From positions 372,001-436,000 of the forward strand of contig NZ_NBWU01000004.1 in NCBI RefSeq assembly GCF_002514735.1: 64,000 nt of DNA, in the 5' to 3' direction. Below the pieces are notes generated by a model, which was not told where the DNA came from, did no database searches, and saw nothing but the letters and a program-made list of their open reading frames with translations. The DNA comes from Sediminicola luteus. GTDB taxonomy: Bacteria; Bacteroidota; Bacteroidia; Flavobacteriales; Flavobacteriaceae. A program made the position numbers and the translations under genes. Of this stretch, positions 1-8,526 are shown piece by piece (within the stretch, counting starts at the first letter, position 1; the number at the start of each line of letters is the position of its first letter).

Positions 1-2
1 AC

Positions 3-380
3 TACAACAGTGTTTCCGGTTTTTCCGAAAGAATCTCTTTGTTATTCGGCTTTAGAACCAAACACCTCTCACTCAAAATCATTCCCTCAATAGCACATAT
101 GGAATTGACCCATTTTATTAATGGGGAAATATTTCTTCAATTGACATTTACACAACCCCTTAAAAAAGAATGGCAATTCATGTGCCATGCGACAATACTA
201 ACACATTGGGATAAGTTCGAGGTGCATTCTAGAAGTTTCCAGCAATTAAGGGCCGGTATTTCATACAAGAACAATCAATTTGGACTGGCGGTAGACTTGG
301 ACCGATACGGAAACCAACCCATTCAAAGAACCTCTATGGGTCTTTATCTTAGAAAAACATTCATATCAACAAAAAAATGA
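3..380 (+). CDS. C-terminal fragment of a probable outer-membrane beta-barrel protein
   Basis: The frame is open from the window edge (first full codon at 3) to the TGA at 378-380, so this is the last 125 residues of a gene that begins outside the window. A TTG at 39 is only an internal codon. The fragment shows alternating polar and hydrophobic stretches and a late segment with regular beta-strand alternation (AGISYKNNQFGLAVDLD...), as in C-terminal barrel strands. The family cannot be named from the fragment. The barrel assignment is an inference from the residue pattern. Confidence 0.5.
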   Translation, partial: YNSVSGFSERISLLFGFRTKHLSLKIIPSIAHMELTHFINGEIFLQLTFTQPLKKEWQFMCHATILTHWDKFEVHSRSFQQLRAGISYKNNQFGLAVDLDRYGNQPIQRTSMGLYLRKTFISTKK

Positions 381-597
381 TACCCCCTACCCCCCCCTTT
401 TAAAGATGGCCAATTTTCTAATTAAACCAAGCCAATAGAAGAAATACGGCACCCCAAGCGGGGATATATATCCAAAATAAACCGGATAATGCGCTTTGGA
501 ATTCGAAAAAAAACCACATTTAAGGGACATAGTTATCTAACATACAGTATTTTGTAACTTTATACTAGAAACAAAAAAGTATTCAAAATCGGTCCGT

Positions 598-1464
598 ATG
601 AATATCTATGAAGTACATAAGGCAAATCCGGATGTATTTACCCAACTAACCCTAAAAAACCAGTTGTTCTGTTATTATGAGTGTCCGCAGAAAGAAAAAA
701 TTATACAACTCTACTCCAACCACAACCAAATTACCTTTACCCTTAGCGGACAAAGAAAACTACACCATGGCGATAAGCAATGGACCCTGACCCAAGAAAA
801 GGGTTTTTTGGTTAAAAGAGGCGCCTTTTTTCAAGAGATTACCGATGACTATTCTGACTGGGTTGTTTTGGTGCTATACCTTAAAGACGATTATCTGAAA
901 AAGGTTTTTGAAGAGTTCAGGCCCCATTTCGCCTTGCAAAACCTACCTAAGGTGGCTATAGATATGATCCAAAGCTTCACCTTGAACGACAAGATCCGTA
1001 ATAGTTGTCAAAGCCTACTCCCCTATTTTTCACAACCCCACCTGCTACCGGATAGCATTTTCGAGGGCAAGTTTAAAGAACTCTTGTTCAATCTACTAGT
1101 TCATCCGGAGAACAAGCAAATCTTGGCTTATATCAATCAGATCGTAGACGATTATACCATTCCCATATGGGAGGTTATGGAATCTAATTATGCCTACGAC
1201 CTAAAAATCTCGGAATATGCCGAAATCGCCAATAGAAGTACCAGTACCTTTAAGCGCGATTTCGTAAAACACTATCAAACCTCCCCGGGCAAATGGTTAA
1301 CGGCCAAAAGGCTCGAAAAGGCTACCCTGCTGCTCGAAACTTCGCAAAAACCTATTAGTGATATTACCTTTGAATGTGGTTTTAAGAACGTATCGCACTT
1401 TAGTAAGATCTTTAAAAACAAATACGACCTAAGCCCAACCGAATACAGGGAGCAGCATCGCTAA
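598..1464 (+). CDS. AraC family transcriptional regulator
   Basis: 288 residues. The N-terminal ~150 residues resemble a cupin-like sensor domain. The C-terminal ~100 residues carry the double helix-turn-helix of the AraC/XylS family, with the typical second-HTH pattern (ISDITFECGFKNVSHFSKIFK) followed by the family's SPTEYRE ending. It is a cytoplasmic DNA-binding regulator of unknown ligand. The next gene downstream on the same strand (1581) encodes a secreted DUF4242 protein with a promoter that has a good -7 box but no clear -33 box, so it is a plausible target; that link is inferred. The start is the only nearby ATG. Confidence 0.9.
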   Translation: MNIYEVHKANPDVFTQLTLKNQLFCYYECPQKEKIIQLYSNHNQITFTLSGQRKLHHGDKQWTLTQEKGFLVKRGAFFQEITDDYSDWVVLVLYLKDDYLKKVFEEFRPHFALQNLPKVAIDMIQSFTLNDKIRNSCQSLLPYFSQPHLLPDSIFEGKFKELLFNLLVHPENKQILAYINQIVDDYTIPIWEVMESNYAYDLKISEYAEIANRSTSTFKRDFVKHYQTSPGKWLTAKRLEKATLLLETSQKPISDITFECGFKNVSHFSKIFKNKYDLSPTEYREQHR

Positions 1465-1539
1465 TAGTCAAAAAAACGCTTTGGACCAAATAACAAAAAG
1501 TTTGACTTTTTAAGAAAAACCGAGACAGACGCCCTACTC

Positions 1540-1547
1540 TAAATTTG
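1540..1547 (+). promoter_or_regulatory. Bacteroidota -7 promoter box
   Basis: TAAATTTG matches the Bacteroidota TAnnTTTG box exactly, 33 bases before the ATG at 1581. No TTG element stands 19-21 bases upstream, which suggests activator dependence, possibly on the AraC protein encoded just before it. The activator link is inferred. Confidence 0.45.
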
Positions 1548-1580
1548 CAATGAATCTAGTAATCATTAAAATTTAGAATT

Positions 1581-1940
1581 ATGAAAAATCTACTCGTATT
1601 ACCGCTGTTATTGTTTTTTACGTTCAGTACCACCCACGCCCAAAAGAAAGTAGAGAACAAATCTGAAATGAAAACCTACGTTATCGAACGTATTATTCCG
1701 GGTGCCGGAGATTTAACAACTGCCGAACTGAAGGATATCTCCAAAAAATCTTGTGATGTACTTAAGGAAATGGATAGTCCCATTAACTGGATGCACAGTT
1801 ATGTAACCGACGATAAGGTCTATTGTGTTTACCAAAGCAAAAGCAAGGACTTGATCTTGGAACATGCCAAAATATGTGGTTTCCCGGCGGATTCCGTCTC
1901 TGAGGTAGCCAATGTAATTGGCCCGGAAACCGCTAAGTAA
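1581..1940 (+). CDS. Secreted DUF4242 domain protein
   Basis: 119 residues. Residues 1-20 form a signal peptide (MKNLLVLPLLLFFTFSTTHA, probable cleavage before QKK). The remaining ~90 residues begin at MKTYVIERIIPGAG and match the DUF4242 pattern, a small ferredoxin-like fold sometimes described as nickel-binding in databases. Two Cys residues are visible in the mature part (KKSCDVL and HAKICGF), and a third in KVYCVYQ. It is likely periplasmic or exported, and its substrate is unknown. It follows the AraC gene by 116 bases on the same strand. The family call is good; the role is not known. Confidence 0.8.
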   Translation: MKNLLVLPLLLFFTFSTTHAQKKVENKSEMKTYVIERIIPGAGDLTTAELKDISKKSCDVLKEMDSPINWMHSYVTDDKVYCVYQSKSKDLILEHAKICGFPADSVSEVANVIGPETAK

Positions 1941-2015
1941 TTGCCTATAACCTGCACCGGTTATCCCAGTTGTACGATACTACAGCATTTCGTAACCTTT
2001 GGCAAGCGAAAGATG

Positions 2016-2048
2016 AAAGCCGTATCCCGTAATGGAGATGCGGCTTTT
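2016..2048 (+). terminator. Rho-independent terminator after the DUF4242 gene
   Basis: AAAGCCGTA (2016-2024) pairs with TGCGGCTTT (2039-2047), with one wobble, and is followed by a short T run. It stands 75 bases after the stop at 1940. Confidence 0.55.
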
Positions 2049-2147
2049 AGCTGTGTTGAACCTTTAGTATAAACCCAAGTATTGCAAAACCCATTGCCCT
2101 AGAAAACCGTAACTTTAGACATCCTCGGTACATCAAACTAACCAAGT

Positions 2148-2534
2148 ATGCGCATAGAACATCTGGCCCTTTGGGTCTCGGATTTAGAAAAGATGAAGGC
2201 TTTTTATCTAAAGTACTTTGAGCTGGAATCCAATAAAAAATACTTCAACCCTAAAAAAGACTTTAGTTCGTATTTTTTATCCTTTGCCCATGGTGCACGT
2301 ATCGAATTGATGCACCGGCCCGATATCGCCAGTATTTTGGCGGAAGCACACCCAAAACTTGGCTTGGCCCATTTTGCCATTTCTTTAGGGTCAAAAGAAA
2401 AAGTAGATATACTAACGGAAACCATACGAAAAGATGGATACACTGTGGTTGGCGCCCCTAGAACTACTGGTGATGGGTATTATGAAAGCGTAATTTCCGA
2501 CCCGGAAGGAAACCTGATTGAGATTACCGTATAA
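2148..2534 (+). CDS. VOC superfamily (glyoxalase/bleomycin resistance fold) protein
   Basis: 128 residues, the usual size of a single-domain VOC protein with two beta-alpha-beta-beta-beta modules. The N-terminal strand MRIEHLALWVSDLEKMKAFY and the C-terminal YYESVISDPEGNLIEITV are diagnostic. The metal ligands are probably His5, a Glu near the middle (RIELMHRP) and the C-terminal Glu in LIEITV. Members include lactoylglutathione lyases and dioxygenases, and the substrate cannot be told here. It is encoded alone between a terminator and the next gene, 91 bases on. Confidence 0.88.
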   Translation: MRIEHLALWVSDLEKMKAFYLKYFELESNKKYFNPKKDFSSYFLSFAHGARIELMHRPDIASILAEAHPKLGLAHFAISLGSKEKVDILTETIRKDGYTVVGAPRTTGDGYYESVISDPEGNLIEITV

Positions 2535-2625
2535 AAAATGGGGCGAATATCACTAAAGACAAACCAATAAGTGACTACCCAGTCTCACTGAAGAATCTTA
2601 TCTTTATAACCTTAAAGACACGATT

Positions 2626-3432
2626 TTGGTAGTAGATCAATCCTATGATTTTGGGCCGGTAAGCGGCTTTCGTTTTGGTAAAACCCTTTTCGGCCCGGTA
2701 AAACTGTCTGTTTTAATCTACCATATAGACGGTCTTTTGATCGACACAGGCGCGCCCAATATGCGTGGTCCCATTCTCGACCGACTTTCCGACCTGCCCG
2801 TAAATCAGATTTTCCTGACCCACCACCACGAAGACCATTCCGGTAACGTACCTGCCCTTCAACAGGCGTTTTCTTGCAAAACCTTTACGACTACTGCCTG
2901 TGCCCAAGTAATGCGTACCCCCCCGAAAATGAGTTTGCCCCAACATATGGTTTGGGGAAAATACCAGGCTATTCACAATATGGAAGTTGTGGAAAATTGG
3001 CTTGAAACAGAAAACTATCGTTTTGAAATTATTGAACTGCCCGGACATGCTTCGGATATGGCCGGCTTGCTGGAACAGAACCAAGGCTGGTTCTTTTCTG
3101 CCGACCTTTACATACACCACTATATCACTTATTTTAAACGGGACGAGCATATGGGCCAGCAAATCGCTTCCCTCAAAAAAGCCTTGTCCCTAGATTTCGA
3201 CACCTTGTTTTGTGCCCATAATCCGCAATTGGAAGGCGGAAAGGAAAAACTACGGCAAAAATTGGCCTTTCTCGAAGATTTTAAAGGTAAGGTGGACCAA
3301 TATGCCCAAATGGGACTCGCCCCGAAAGAGATTCTCAAAAAAATGGCCCTGAAAGAAAAAACCATGATGCGTTTTATGTCAGGCGGAGAGCTATCGGTAA
3401 TCAATATGATTCGAGCGGCACTCAAACCTTGA
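2626..3432 (+). CDS. Metallo-beta-lactamase fold hydrolase
   Basis: 268 residues. The MBL signature HxHxDH is visible as THHHEDHSGN, followed by the later metal ligands in LPGHASD, FSADLYI and FCAHNPQ, so all zinc-binding positions are present. No signal peptide is seen, so it should be cytoplasmic. The start is uncertain: TTG at 2626 gives the expected N-terminus leading to the strand YHIDGLLIDTGA. The first ATG (2761) would cut off that strand, and the frame is open upstream to 2575 without an ATG. Substrates of this family range from thioesters to lactones; none can be assigned. Confidence 0.87.
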   Translation: MVVDQSYDFGPVSGFRFGKTLFGPVKLSVLIYHIDGLLIDTGAPNMRGPILDRLSDLPVNQIFLTHHHEDHSGNVPALQQAFSCKTFTTTACAQVMRTPPKMSLPQHMVWGKYQAIHNMEVVENWLETENYRFEIIELPGHASDMAGLLEQNQGWFFSADLYIHHYITYFKRDEHMGQQIASLKKALSLDFDTLFCAHNPQLEGGKEKLRQKLAFLEDFKGKVDQYAQMGLAPKEILKKMALKEKTMMRFMSGGELSVINMIRAALKP

Positions 3433-3509
3433 ACAACCCCTTGATAATAACTCGATTCAGGGTAAAACCATTCAAAACACTATCCTATCCTAAGTGCTAG
3501 ATTAACAAC

Positions 3510-3540
3510 TTGTTAAGAATTATAAATTTGCTTATCTTTA
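3510..3540 (+). promoter_or_regulatory. Bacteroidota-type promoter for the gene at 3591
   Basis: TTG at 3510-3512, a 20-base spacer, and TATCTTTA at 3533-3540 match the TTG / TAnnTTTG promoter of this phylum except for the last base. The start codon follows 50 bases later. Confidence 0.6.
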
Positions 3541-3590
3541 CCCTCGGATTCCGTTAGGCATCCCATCATCAATCAATCAAACAGCACATC

Positions 3591-4214
3591 ATGAAAACCT
3601 TATTTCCCCTTTTGGGCTTTCTCCTGTTATTCTTTGGAACTGGCCACGCCCATGAAGATGGCATCCAAATTCAAGTAATCGTTAAAAACCATACGGCCTA
3701 TCCGCTTTCGGAGGGTACTCTTTTTATAGCCGAACTAAACCAAAAAGTGGCTGTTACCGACAGTGGTTCCTTTACGTTGAACTTACCCAAAAAAGGCAAA
3801 TACCACTTCAGTTTTGCCTCGCCACAGTTTAGGGCCTATCTCGATTACCCCAAACGTATTTCGAACAAAAAGAACACCATTACTATAGTATTGACCGAGG
3901 TTAACCTAGACCAACGTATGCAACCGGATACGGCACTCCTGTGGGACGAACCCTTTTTTATCATCCATGGAAAGGAAGCAATACCTACTAACGAAAAACA
4001 AAAACGATTTACCCAAAAATATGGGGTCGTTTTTAAGGTTCAAGATTGCCGGACCGACCCCGTTAGTTTCCGATTTGCTTTGGAACACAATCGGGAAGTT
4101 TCCGATTATTTAGACGGTCGTTATGGCGATCGCTGGCGTAAAGAACTTTCCCAAACCCCTTTTGGCCTCGATTTGGATATGCCCCTTAAAGCCCGGACAT
4201 CAATAATTCCATAA
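3591..4214 (+). CDS. Secreted protein of unknown function
   Basis: 207 residues with a signal peptide at 1-20 (MKTLFPLLGFLLLFFGTGHA). Residues 21-105 look like a beta-sandwich resembling carboxypeptidase regulatory (CNA-B-like) domains. Residues 125-200 form a separate compact region with a single Cys (FKVQDC) and the run SDYLDGRYGDRWRKEL. I do not recognise the C-terminal region, though its many aromatic and charged residues suggest a conserved fold. Its own promoter lies at 3510-3540. Its 3' end overlaps the convergent M14 peptidase gene by 29 bases. Export is well supported; the function is unknown. Confidence 0.7.
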   Translation: MKTLFPLLGFLLLFFGTGHAHEDGIQIQVIVKNHTAYPLSEGTLFIAELNQKVAVTDSGSFTLNLPKKGKYHFSFASPQFRAYLDYPKRISNKKNTITIVLTEVNLDQRMQPDTALLWDEPFFIIHGKEAIPTNEKQKRFTQKYGVVFKVQDCRTDPVSFRFALEHNREVSDYLDGRYGDRWRKELSQTPFGLDLDMPLKARTSIIP

Positions 4215-5406
4215 GTACCTCGGCCGAAACCCGGCCTTTTTCCTTGATAAAATCACGAGGGGTATCGTCACCGATCTCATAGGTAACGCTTTCGGCTTTA
4301 AACTGGTTATAGAACCATCCTTTGGAGACCGGAAGCCCAATTCCACTAGGGCTATCATTGATACTATCTAGGGCCAGACCCTTTTGTATCCCGGCCAGCC
4401 AAGCCTTGGTTAAGCCCGGTTTCGTGGTTTTTACCGTCTCATCGAAAGTGTAATATACGTCTTTGTACGTACTATGGAAATCGAGTCCCATGACCACTTT
4501 GCTCTTGGCTTCGTTTACCGTGCTTACCATATGTTGGGTCAACTGTTTTATCTCATCTTGGTGGTAATGGGCCCAATCGCGGTTCATATCCACACCGCCC
4601 GTATTATGCCTAAAATGGCCTAGATCTACCCCATCCGGATTTAAAATGGGGTACACCAACACCCGATGGCTTTTAAGGAAGCCATTTTTGCCGCCTTGGT
4701 CGATCAAGGTCTCCACAAAGGCTTGCATGGCCAAATAGCCGGTTACTTCCGGTGGGTGTTGCCTACTGATAATGATCAGCGTAGGTTTCTTTTTCGTATC
4801 ACCGAATCCGATATCGAGGTATGGTAGTTCACGTCCCATTTTAGAGGTACCGGCAGTATGGGCACTAACCCCTTTATGCTGGGCCATTTGAGCCGCCCAG
4901 GCCCCTACCCGCTTACTATCGTGAATTTCTTGGGCCGCCACCCATAGGGTATCCGAAGACAGCTGAAGTTTTAAAGTAGCCGATTTGTCGGCATGTACTT
5001 GGACCATGGCAGTATCTAGCAATTGCCACTGCTCCCCGTCGGTACTGATCTTTGGGGCATACCTATGAAAATGATCGCCATAATCGAGATGGATATATCT
5101 TGTAATTTCGGTATCGGCCCAAAGTTTAAAGGCGTACCACGGACTCGGGTTAATGGGACTGTTCTCTGGTCGGATCAAAGCCCGTATGGTGGAATCATTC
5201 TCCCGTTCAAATCCGTTTAAACGGGCCGAGGCAAATTGGTTTGAAGCTTGAACGCCCAACACACTGAACTGTTTTTTTTCTTGAAGTTCAATAGGTTTGC
5301 TAGTCGTATCAACAGCTTTAGGGAAATTATGGGTGCTGTATTTATACCCACTACAAGAGGCCAAAACGAAAAAGGCCAAGACTCCAATTCTTTTCACATA
5401 CGTCAT
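4186..5406 (-). CDS. M14 family zinc carboxypeptidase lipoprotein
   Basis: 406 residues. The lipobox LASC places the lipidated Cys at 18, so the protein is anchored in an envelope membrane. The M14 peptidase domain covers about 190-400: HPPE (His217, Glu220) gives the first zinc ligands, LNPDGVDLGHFRHNTGGVDMNRDW carries the substrate-binding Arg, FHST holds the third zinc ligand, and TYEIGDDT near the end carries the catalytic Glu. Residues 20-180 form an N-terminal beta-rich domain. It probably trims peptides or peptidoglycan fragments. A second M14 gene lies at 10540. Confidence 0.88.
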   Translation of the reverse strand: MTYVKRIGVLAFFVLASCSGYKYSTHNFPKAVDTTSKPIELQEKKQFSVLGVQASNQFASARLNGFERENDSTIRALIRPENSPINPSPWYAFKLWADTEITRYIHLDYGDHFHRYAPKISTDGEQWQLLDTAMVQVHADKSATLKLQLSSDTLWVAAQEIHDSKRVGAWAAQMAQHKGVSAHTAGTSKMGRELPYLDIGFGDTKKKPTLIIISRQHPPEVTGYLAMQAFVETLIDQGGKNGFLKSHRVLVYPILNPDGVDLGHFRHNTGGVDMNRDWAHYHQDEIKQLTQHMVSTVNEAKSKVVMGLDFHSTYKDVYYTFDETVKTTKPGLTKAWLAGIQKGLALDSINDSPSGIGLPVSKGWFYNQFKAESVTYEIGDDTPRDFIKEKGRVSAEVLMELLMSGL

Positions 5407-5536
5407 TTAAAAGCTACATTCTAGGTTTGAATCATCTGTTTGGTTTCGATTAAGAAACCGCTATAAACCACCCAATGTAACCAAAGGTTGTGAAAAGAAA
5501 AAGAATCTTGGCCCAATACTTTTGAAACCTCTTGAA

Positions 5537-6067
5537 CTATAGCGCTTGGGAAAATTTTTCCAAGGCCTGATCAAAAGTTTTTTGCAGTTCCCCATCGGCC
5601 AAACCGTTTTCGGTAAAATTTTGGCCAAATGACGGTAGGGCGAACTGAGCTACCACCTGGGCCCCCAAATGCGGAAAACTTTGGGCGGCTGTGGCCAAAA
5701 CCGTGGCCCCACCCCTACCTCCGGGCGATGTAGCCATTAACAACATAGGTTTCTCCTTCCAGATTTTCATATCGATTCGCGATACCCAGTCCATGGCATT
5801 TTTAAAGGCGGCACTGTACGATCCGTTGTGCTCGGCCAAGGAAAGTACAATACCATCGGCACCAGCCAATGTATCGTTCAATTTTTGGGCGTTCTCGGGA
5901 ATTCCGGCTTCACCTTCAAGATCTACACTATACAGCGGTAGTTCGAAATCGTTCAAATTTAAAGGTTGCACCTGTACATTTGGTACTTGATGCGCGGCAT
6001 AGCTAGCCCATTGGGCATTGATGGATTTTTTACTGGTACTTCCCCCTAAGGCAATAATTGTTTTCAT
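5537..6067 (-). CDS. NADPH-dependent FMN reductase family protein
   Basis: 176 residues, typical for the flavodoxin-like FMN_red family. The phosphate-binding loop GGSTSKKSINAQWA (residues 8-21) binds the FMN phosphate. LSLAEHNGSYSAAFKNAMDWVSR is the conserved family signature (usually PEYNGSxPGxLKNAIDW). It reduces flavins, quinones or chromate-like substrates in the cytoplasm. The divergence-free arrangement with the MarR gene 37 bases upstream on the same strand suggests co-transcription and regulation by that repressor. Confidence 0.88.
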   Translation of the reverse strand: MKTIIALGGSTSKKSINAQWASYAAHQVPNVQVQPLNLNDFELPLYSVDLEGEAGIPENAQKLNDTLAGADGIVLSLAEHNGSYSAAFKNAMDWVSRIDMKIWKEKPMLLMATSPGGRGGATVLATAAQSFPHLGAQVVAQFALPSFGQNFTENGLADGELQKTFDQALEKFSQAL

Positions 6068-6104
6068 GATGTGTAACGTTTTTTGAGTTATACCCTTGCG
6101 GGCA

Positions 6105-6536
6105 TTATGATTTTATATTCGATTTTAATTTCTTGATCAATGCCGCCAAGGTCTCTAGTTCGGCCTCGGTCAGGTTCTCTGCCATGGGATCGTGAAGGGC
6201 AGCCACTTTTATGTCGAGTTTTTCCAACAATTCCAGGCCGGCATCCGTGATGACAATATCCATTTTCCTGCGATCGGTACTACATAAAGTCCTCTCAACC
6301 AAACCTCTACCTTCCAATTTATCGACAATACGGGTTACATTGCTCGATTTTTGCAACATACGCTCTAAAATGGTGTTTACGGACAAGGGTTTCCCTTTCG
6401 CCCCGCGCAGGATCCGCAATACATTGAACTGGGGTTCGTAAATATCAAATTCCCGTAATTCTTGACTCACCCTATGGGTAATCCAATGTCCGGTTTTGAT
6501 TATTTCCATGACCGCTTCGTAATAGGCCTTATTCAT
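6105..6536 (-). CDS. MarR family transcriptional regulator
   Basis: 143 residues with the winged-helix MarR fold at about 30-110. NVLRILRGAKGKPLSVNTILERMLQKSSNVTRIVDKLEGRGLVERTLCSTDRRKMDIVITDAGLELL contains the recognition helix (SSNVTRIVDKLE) and the wing with the conserved DRR. It is first in a likely two-gene unit with the FMN reductase, so it may sense oxidants or quinones and repress its own operon; that is inferred. One Cys sits in the wing region (LCSTDRR), where redox-sensing MarR proteins may differ. Confidence 0.9.
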   Translation of the reverse strand: MNKAYYEAVMEIIKTGHWITHRVSQELREFDIYEPQFNVLRILRGAKGKPLSVNTILERMLQKSSNVTRIVDKLEGRGLVERTLCSTDRRKMDIVITDAGLELLEKLDIKVAALHDPMAENLTEAELETLAALIKKLKSNIKS

Positions 6537-6651
6537 GTCAGTACATTATTTGTAGGTACAAATATAACACAAAAAACAATCCCCTACCTTAACAAGATGT
6601 TAAAACAGGGGATTATATCTAAAGGTTAAATTCATCATTTATAGTTTCTAA

Positions 6652-6700
6652 TGCGCTTCGACTGCCTTCCTTCGGCAGACACGGCGCTCAGCATGACATA
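6652..6700. repeat. CTTCGACTGC-type dispersed intergenic repeat, long form
   Basis: CTTCGACTGC, then a short hairpin insert with CTGCC/GGCAG arms, then GGCGCTCAG and TGACAT. The same frame of conserved halves recurs at 33379-33424 and 49862-49909; a short form without the insert stands at 49829-49853. It lies in the gap between the MarR promoter and fhs. Confidence 0.7.
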
Positions 6701-6755
6701 ATAAGACCGTTTTGATGCACCTTAGATAAAATAACAACAACAAATCGAAATCAGA

Positions 6756-8426
6756 CTATGACAACCCAATGACATTTCCCTCGGAGTCCAAGTCCATTTG
6801 CTCTGCGGCAGGTACCAATGGCAATCCCGGCATCCGCATCACTTTACCGGCAATAGGCACCAAGAATCCGGCCCCATTGGCCACTTCGATATCGCGAATA
6901 TGCAATACAAAATCTTTGGGCGCCCCTACCGCTTTGGCATTATCACTAAAGGAATACTGGGTTTTGGCAATACAAACCGGCAAGGTGTCGAGTCCGTTTT
7001 CATGAAGCGATTTCAACATTTTTAAGGCAGCAGCCGAATAATTCACCCGAGCCGCCCCATAAATTCGCTTGGCTATGGCCTCTACCTTTTCCTCAAAACT
7101 CAAACGAAGGTCGTACAACAGTTTAAAATCGTTTTTGCCTGCCTCGATCTCATCTACCACCGCCTGGGCCACCAAAGTACAACCGGCACCACCCTTGGCC
7201 CAGCCTTGGCTTAATTCGGCCCGAACACCTTCGGCACTGCAGAGTTCCTTTAATCGGTTCAATTCTTCTTGAGTATCGGTAGGAAAGGTATTGATAGCCA
7301 CCACCGGATTAACCCCGAATTTTCTCATATTGGTAATATGGCGCCTTAAATTGGGCATTCCGGCCTCCATAGCAGCCACATTGGGCTCTTTTACCTGATC
7401 CTTAGCCACGCCCCCATGGAATTTTAAAGCCTTTACTGTGGCCACCAAAACCACGGCCTTGGGTTTTAGGTTCCCGTACCTACATTTGATATCGAAGAAT
7501 TTCTCCGCCCCTAAATCAGCTCCGAAGCCAGCTTCGGTCACCACATAATCGGAAAGTGACAAGCCCATTTTAGTACCGATGATCGAATTGGTTCCTTGGG
7601 CAATATTCGCAAAAGGTCCGCCATGTAACATGGCCGGATTCCCCTCTAAAGTTTGTACCAAATTGGGTTTTATGGCGTCTTTCAACAAGATAGCCATGGC
7701 CCCGGTTACTCCAAATGCCTTGGCAAATACCGGTTTTTTATCGAAGGTGAAGCCTACGAGTATATTATCTATACGCTCCTTAAGTTCGTCTATGGTATTC
7801 GATAGGCATAAAATGGCCATGATTTCGGAAGCTGGGGTAATATTAAAGCCATCTTCGCGTGGTACGCCGTTAAAGGTCCCCCCTAGCCCTATGGTAATCT
7901 GACGCAGGGCTCGGTCGTTCATATCCATCACCCGTTTCCAAAGTACGGTTCTGGGGTCTAGGCCTACACTGCGTTTTCCGTGTTGTATATTGTTATCAAT
8001 GGCCGCGGCCAACAGATTGTTCGCTTTTTCAATAGCGGCAAAATCGCCCGTAAAATGCAGGTTGATATCTTCCATAGGCACCACTTGGGAGTAGCCCCCT
8101 CCTGCGGCACCACCCTTCATACCAAAAACGGGTCCCAAAGAAGGCTCGCGCAATACGGCCATGGTCTTTTTCCCGATTTTGTTCAGACCGTCAGTCAATC
8201 CGATGGATACGGTGGTCTTGCCCTCTCCGGCCGGTGTTGGCGACATGGCACTGACCAAAACCAGATTTCCTTGGGCTACTTGGTCTTCGTTGATATATTT
8301 TAAAGGAAGTTTGGCCTTAAACCGTCCGTACTGTTCTAAATCGGTATCGGCAATACCTAATTTTTCAGAAATTTCGGTAATGGGTTGTAATTCGGCCTTT
8401 TGTGCTATCTCTAAATCGACATTCAT
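6756..8426 (-). CDS. fhs: Formate--tetrahydrofolate ligase
   Basis: 556 residues, the normal length for this ATP-dependent ligase, which makes 10-formyl-tetrahydrofolate from formate and tetrahydrofolate in cytoplasmic one-carbon metabolism. The P-loop TPAGEGKTT sits at about 65-73 and is followed by the family-specific LREPSLGPVFGMKGGAAGGGYSQVVPMEDINLHFTGD block and EAGFGADLGAEKFFDIKCR. All are hallmarks of the enzyme. It appears monocistronic, with the nearest gene upstream encoding an ion channel 100 bases away on the same strand. Confidence 0.97.
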   Translation of the reverse strand: MNVDLEIAQKAELQPITEISEKLGIADTDLEQYGRFKAKLPLKYINEDQVAQGNLVLVSAMSPTPAGEGKTTVSIGLTDGLNKIGKKTMAVLREPSLGPVFGMKGGAAGGGYSQVVPMEDINLHFTGDFAAIEKANNLLAAAIDNNIQHGKRSVGLDPRTVLWKRVMDMNDRALRQITIGLGGTFNGVPREDGFNITPASEIMAILCLSNTIDELKERIDNILVGFTFDKKPVFAKAFGVTGAMAILLKDAIKPNLVQTLEGNPAMLHGGPFANIAQGTNSIIGTKMGLSLSDYVVTEAGFGADLGAEKFFDIKCRYGNLKPKAVVLVATVKALKFHGGVAKDQVKEPNVAAMEAGMPNLRRHITNMRKFGVNPVVAINTFPTDTQEELNRLKELCSAEGVRAELSQGWAKGGAGCTLVAQAVVDEIEAGKNDFKLLYDLRLSFEEKVEAIAKRIYGAARVNYSAAALKMLKSLHENGLDTLPVCIAKTQYSFSDNAKAVGAPKDFVLHIRDIEVANGAGFLVPIAGKVMRMPGLPLVPAAEQMDLDSEGNVIGLS

Positions 8427-8526
8427 TTTTGTTGGAGTTTTTGCAAATTTCGTAATTCCAACGCAATTTTATTGTGATTATAGTCATAGCATTGCCGACG
8501 ATCTTAGCCGACCCTATGCCAAGCTA

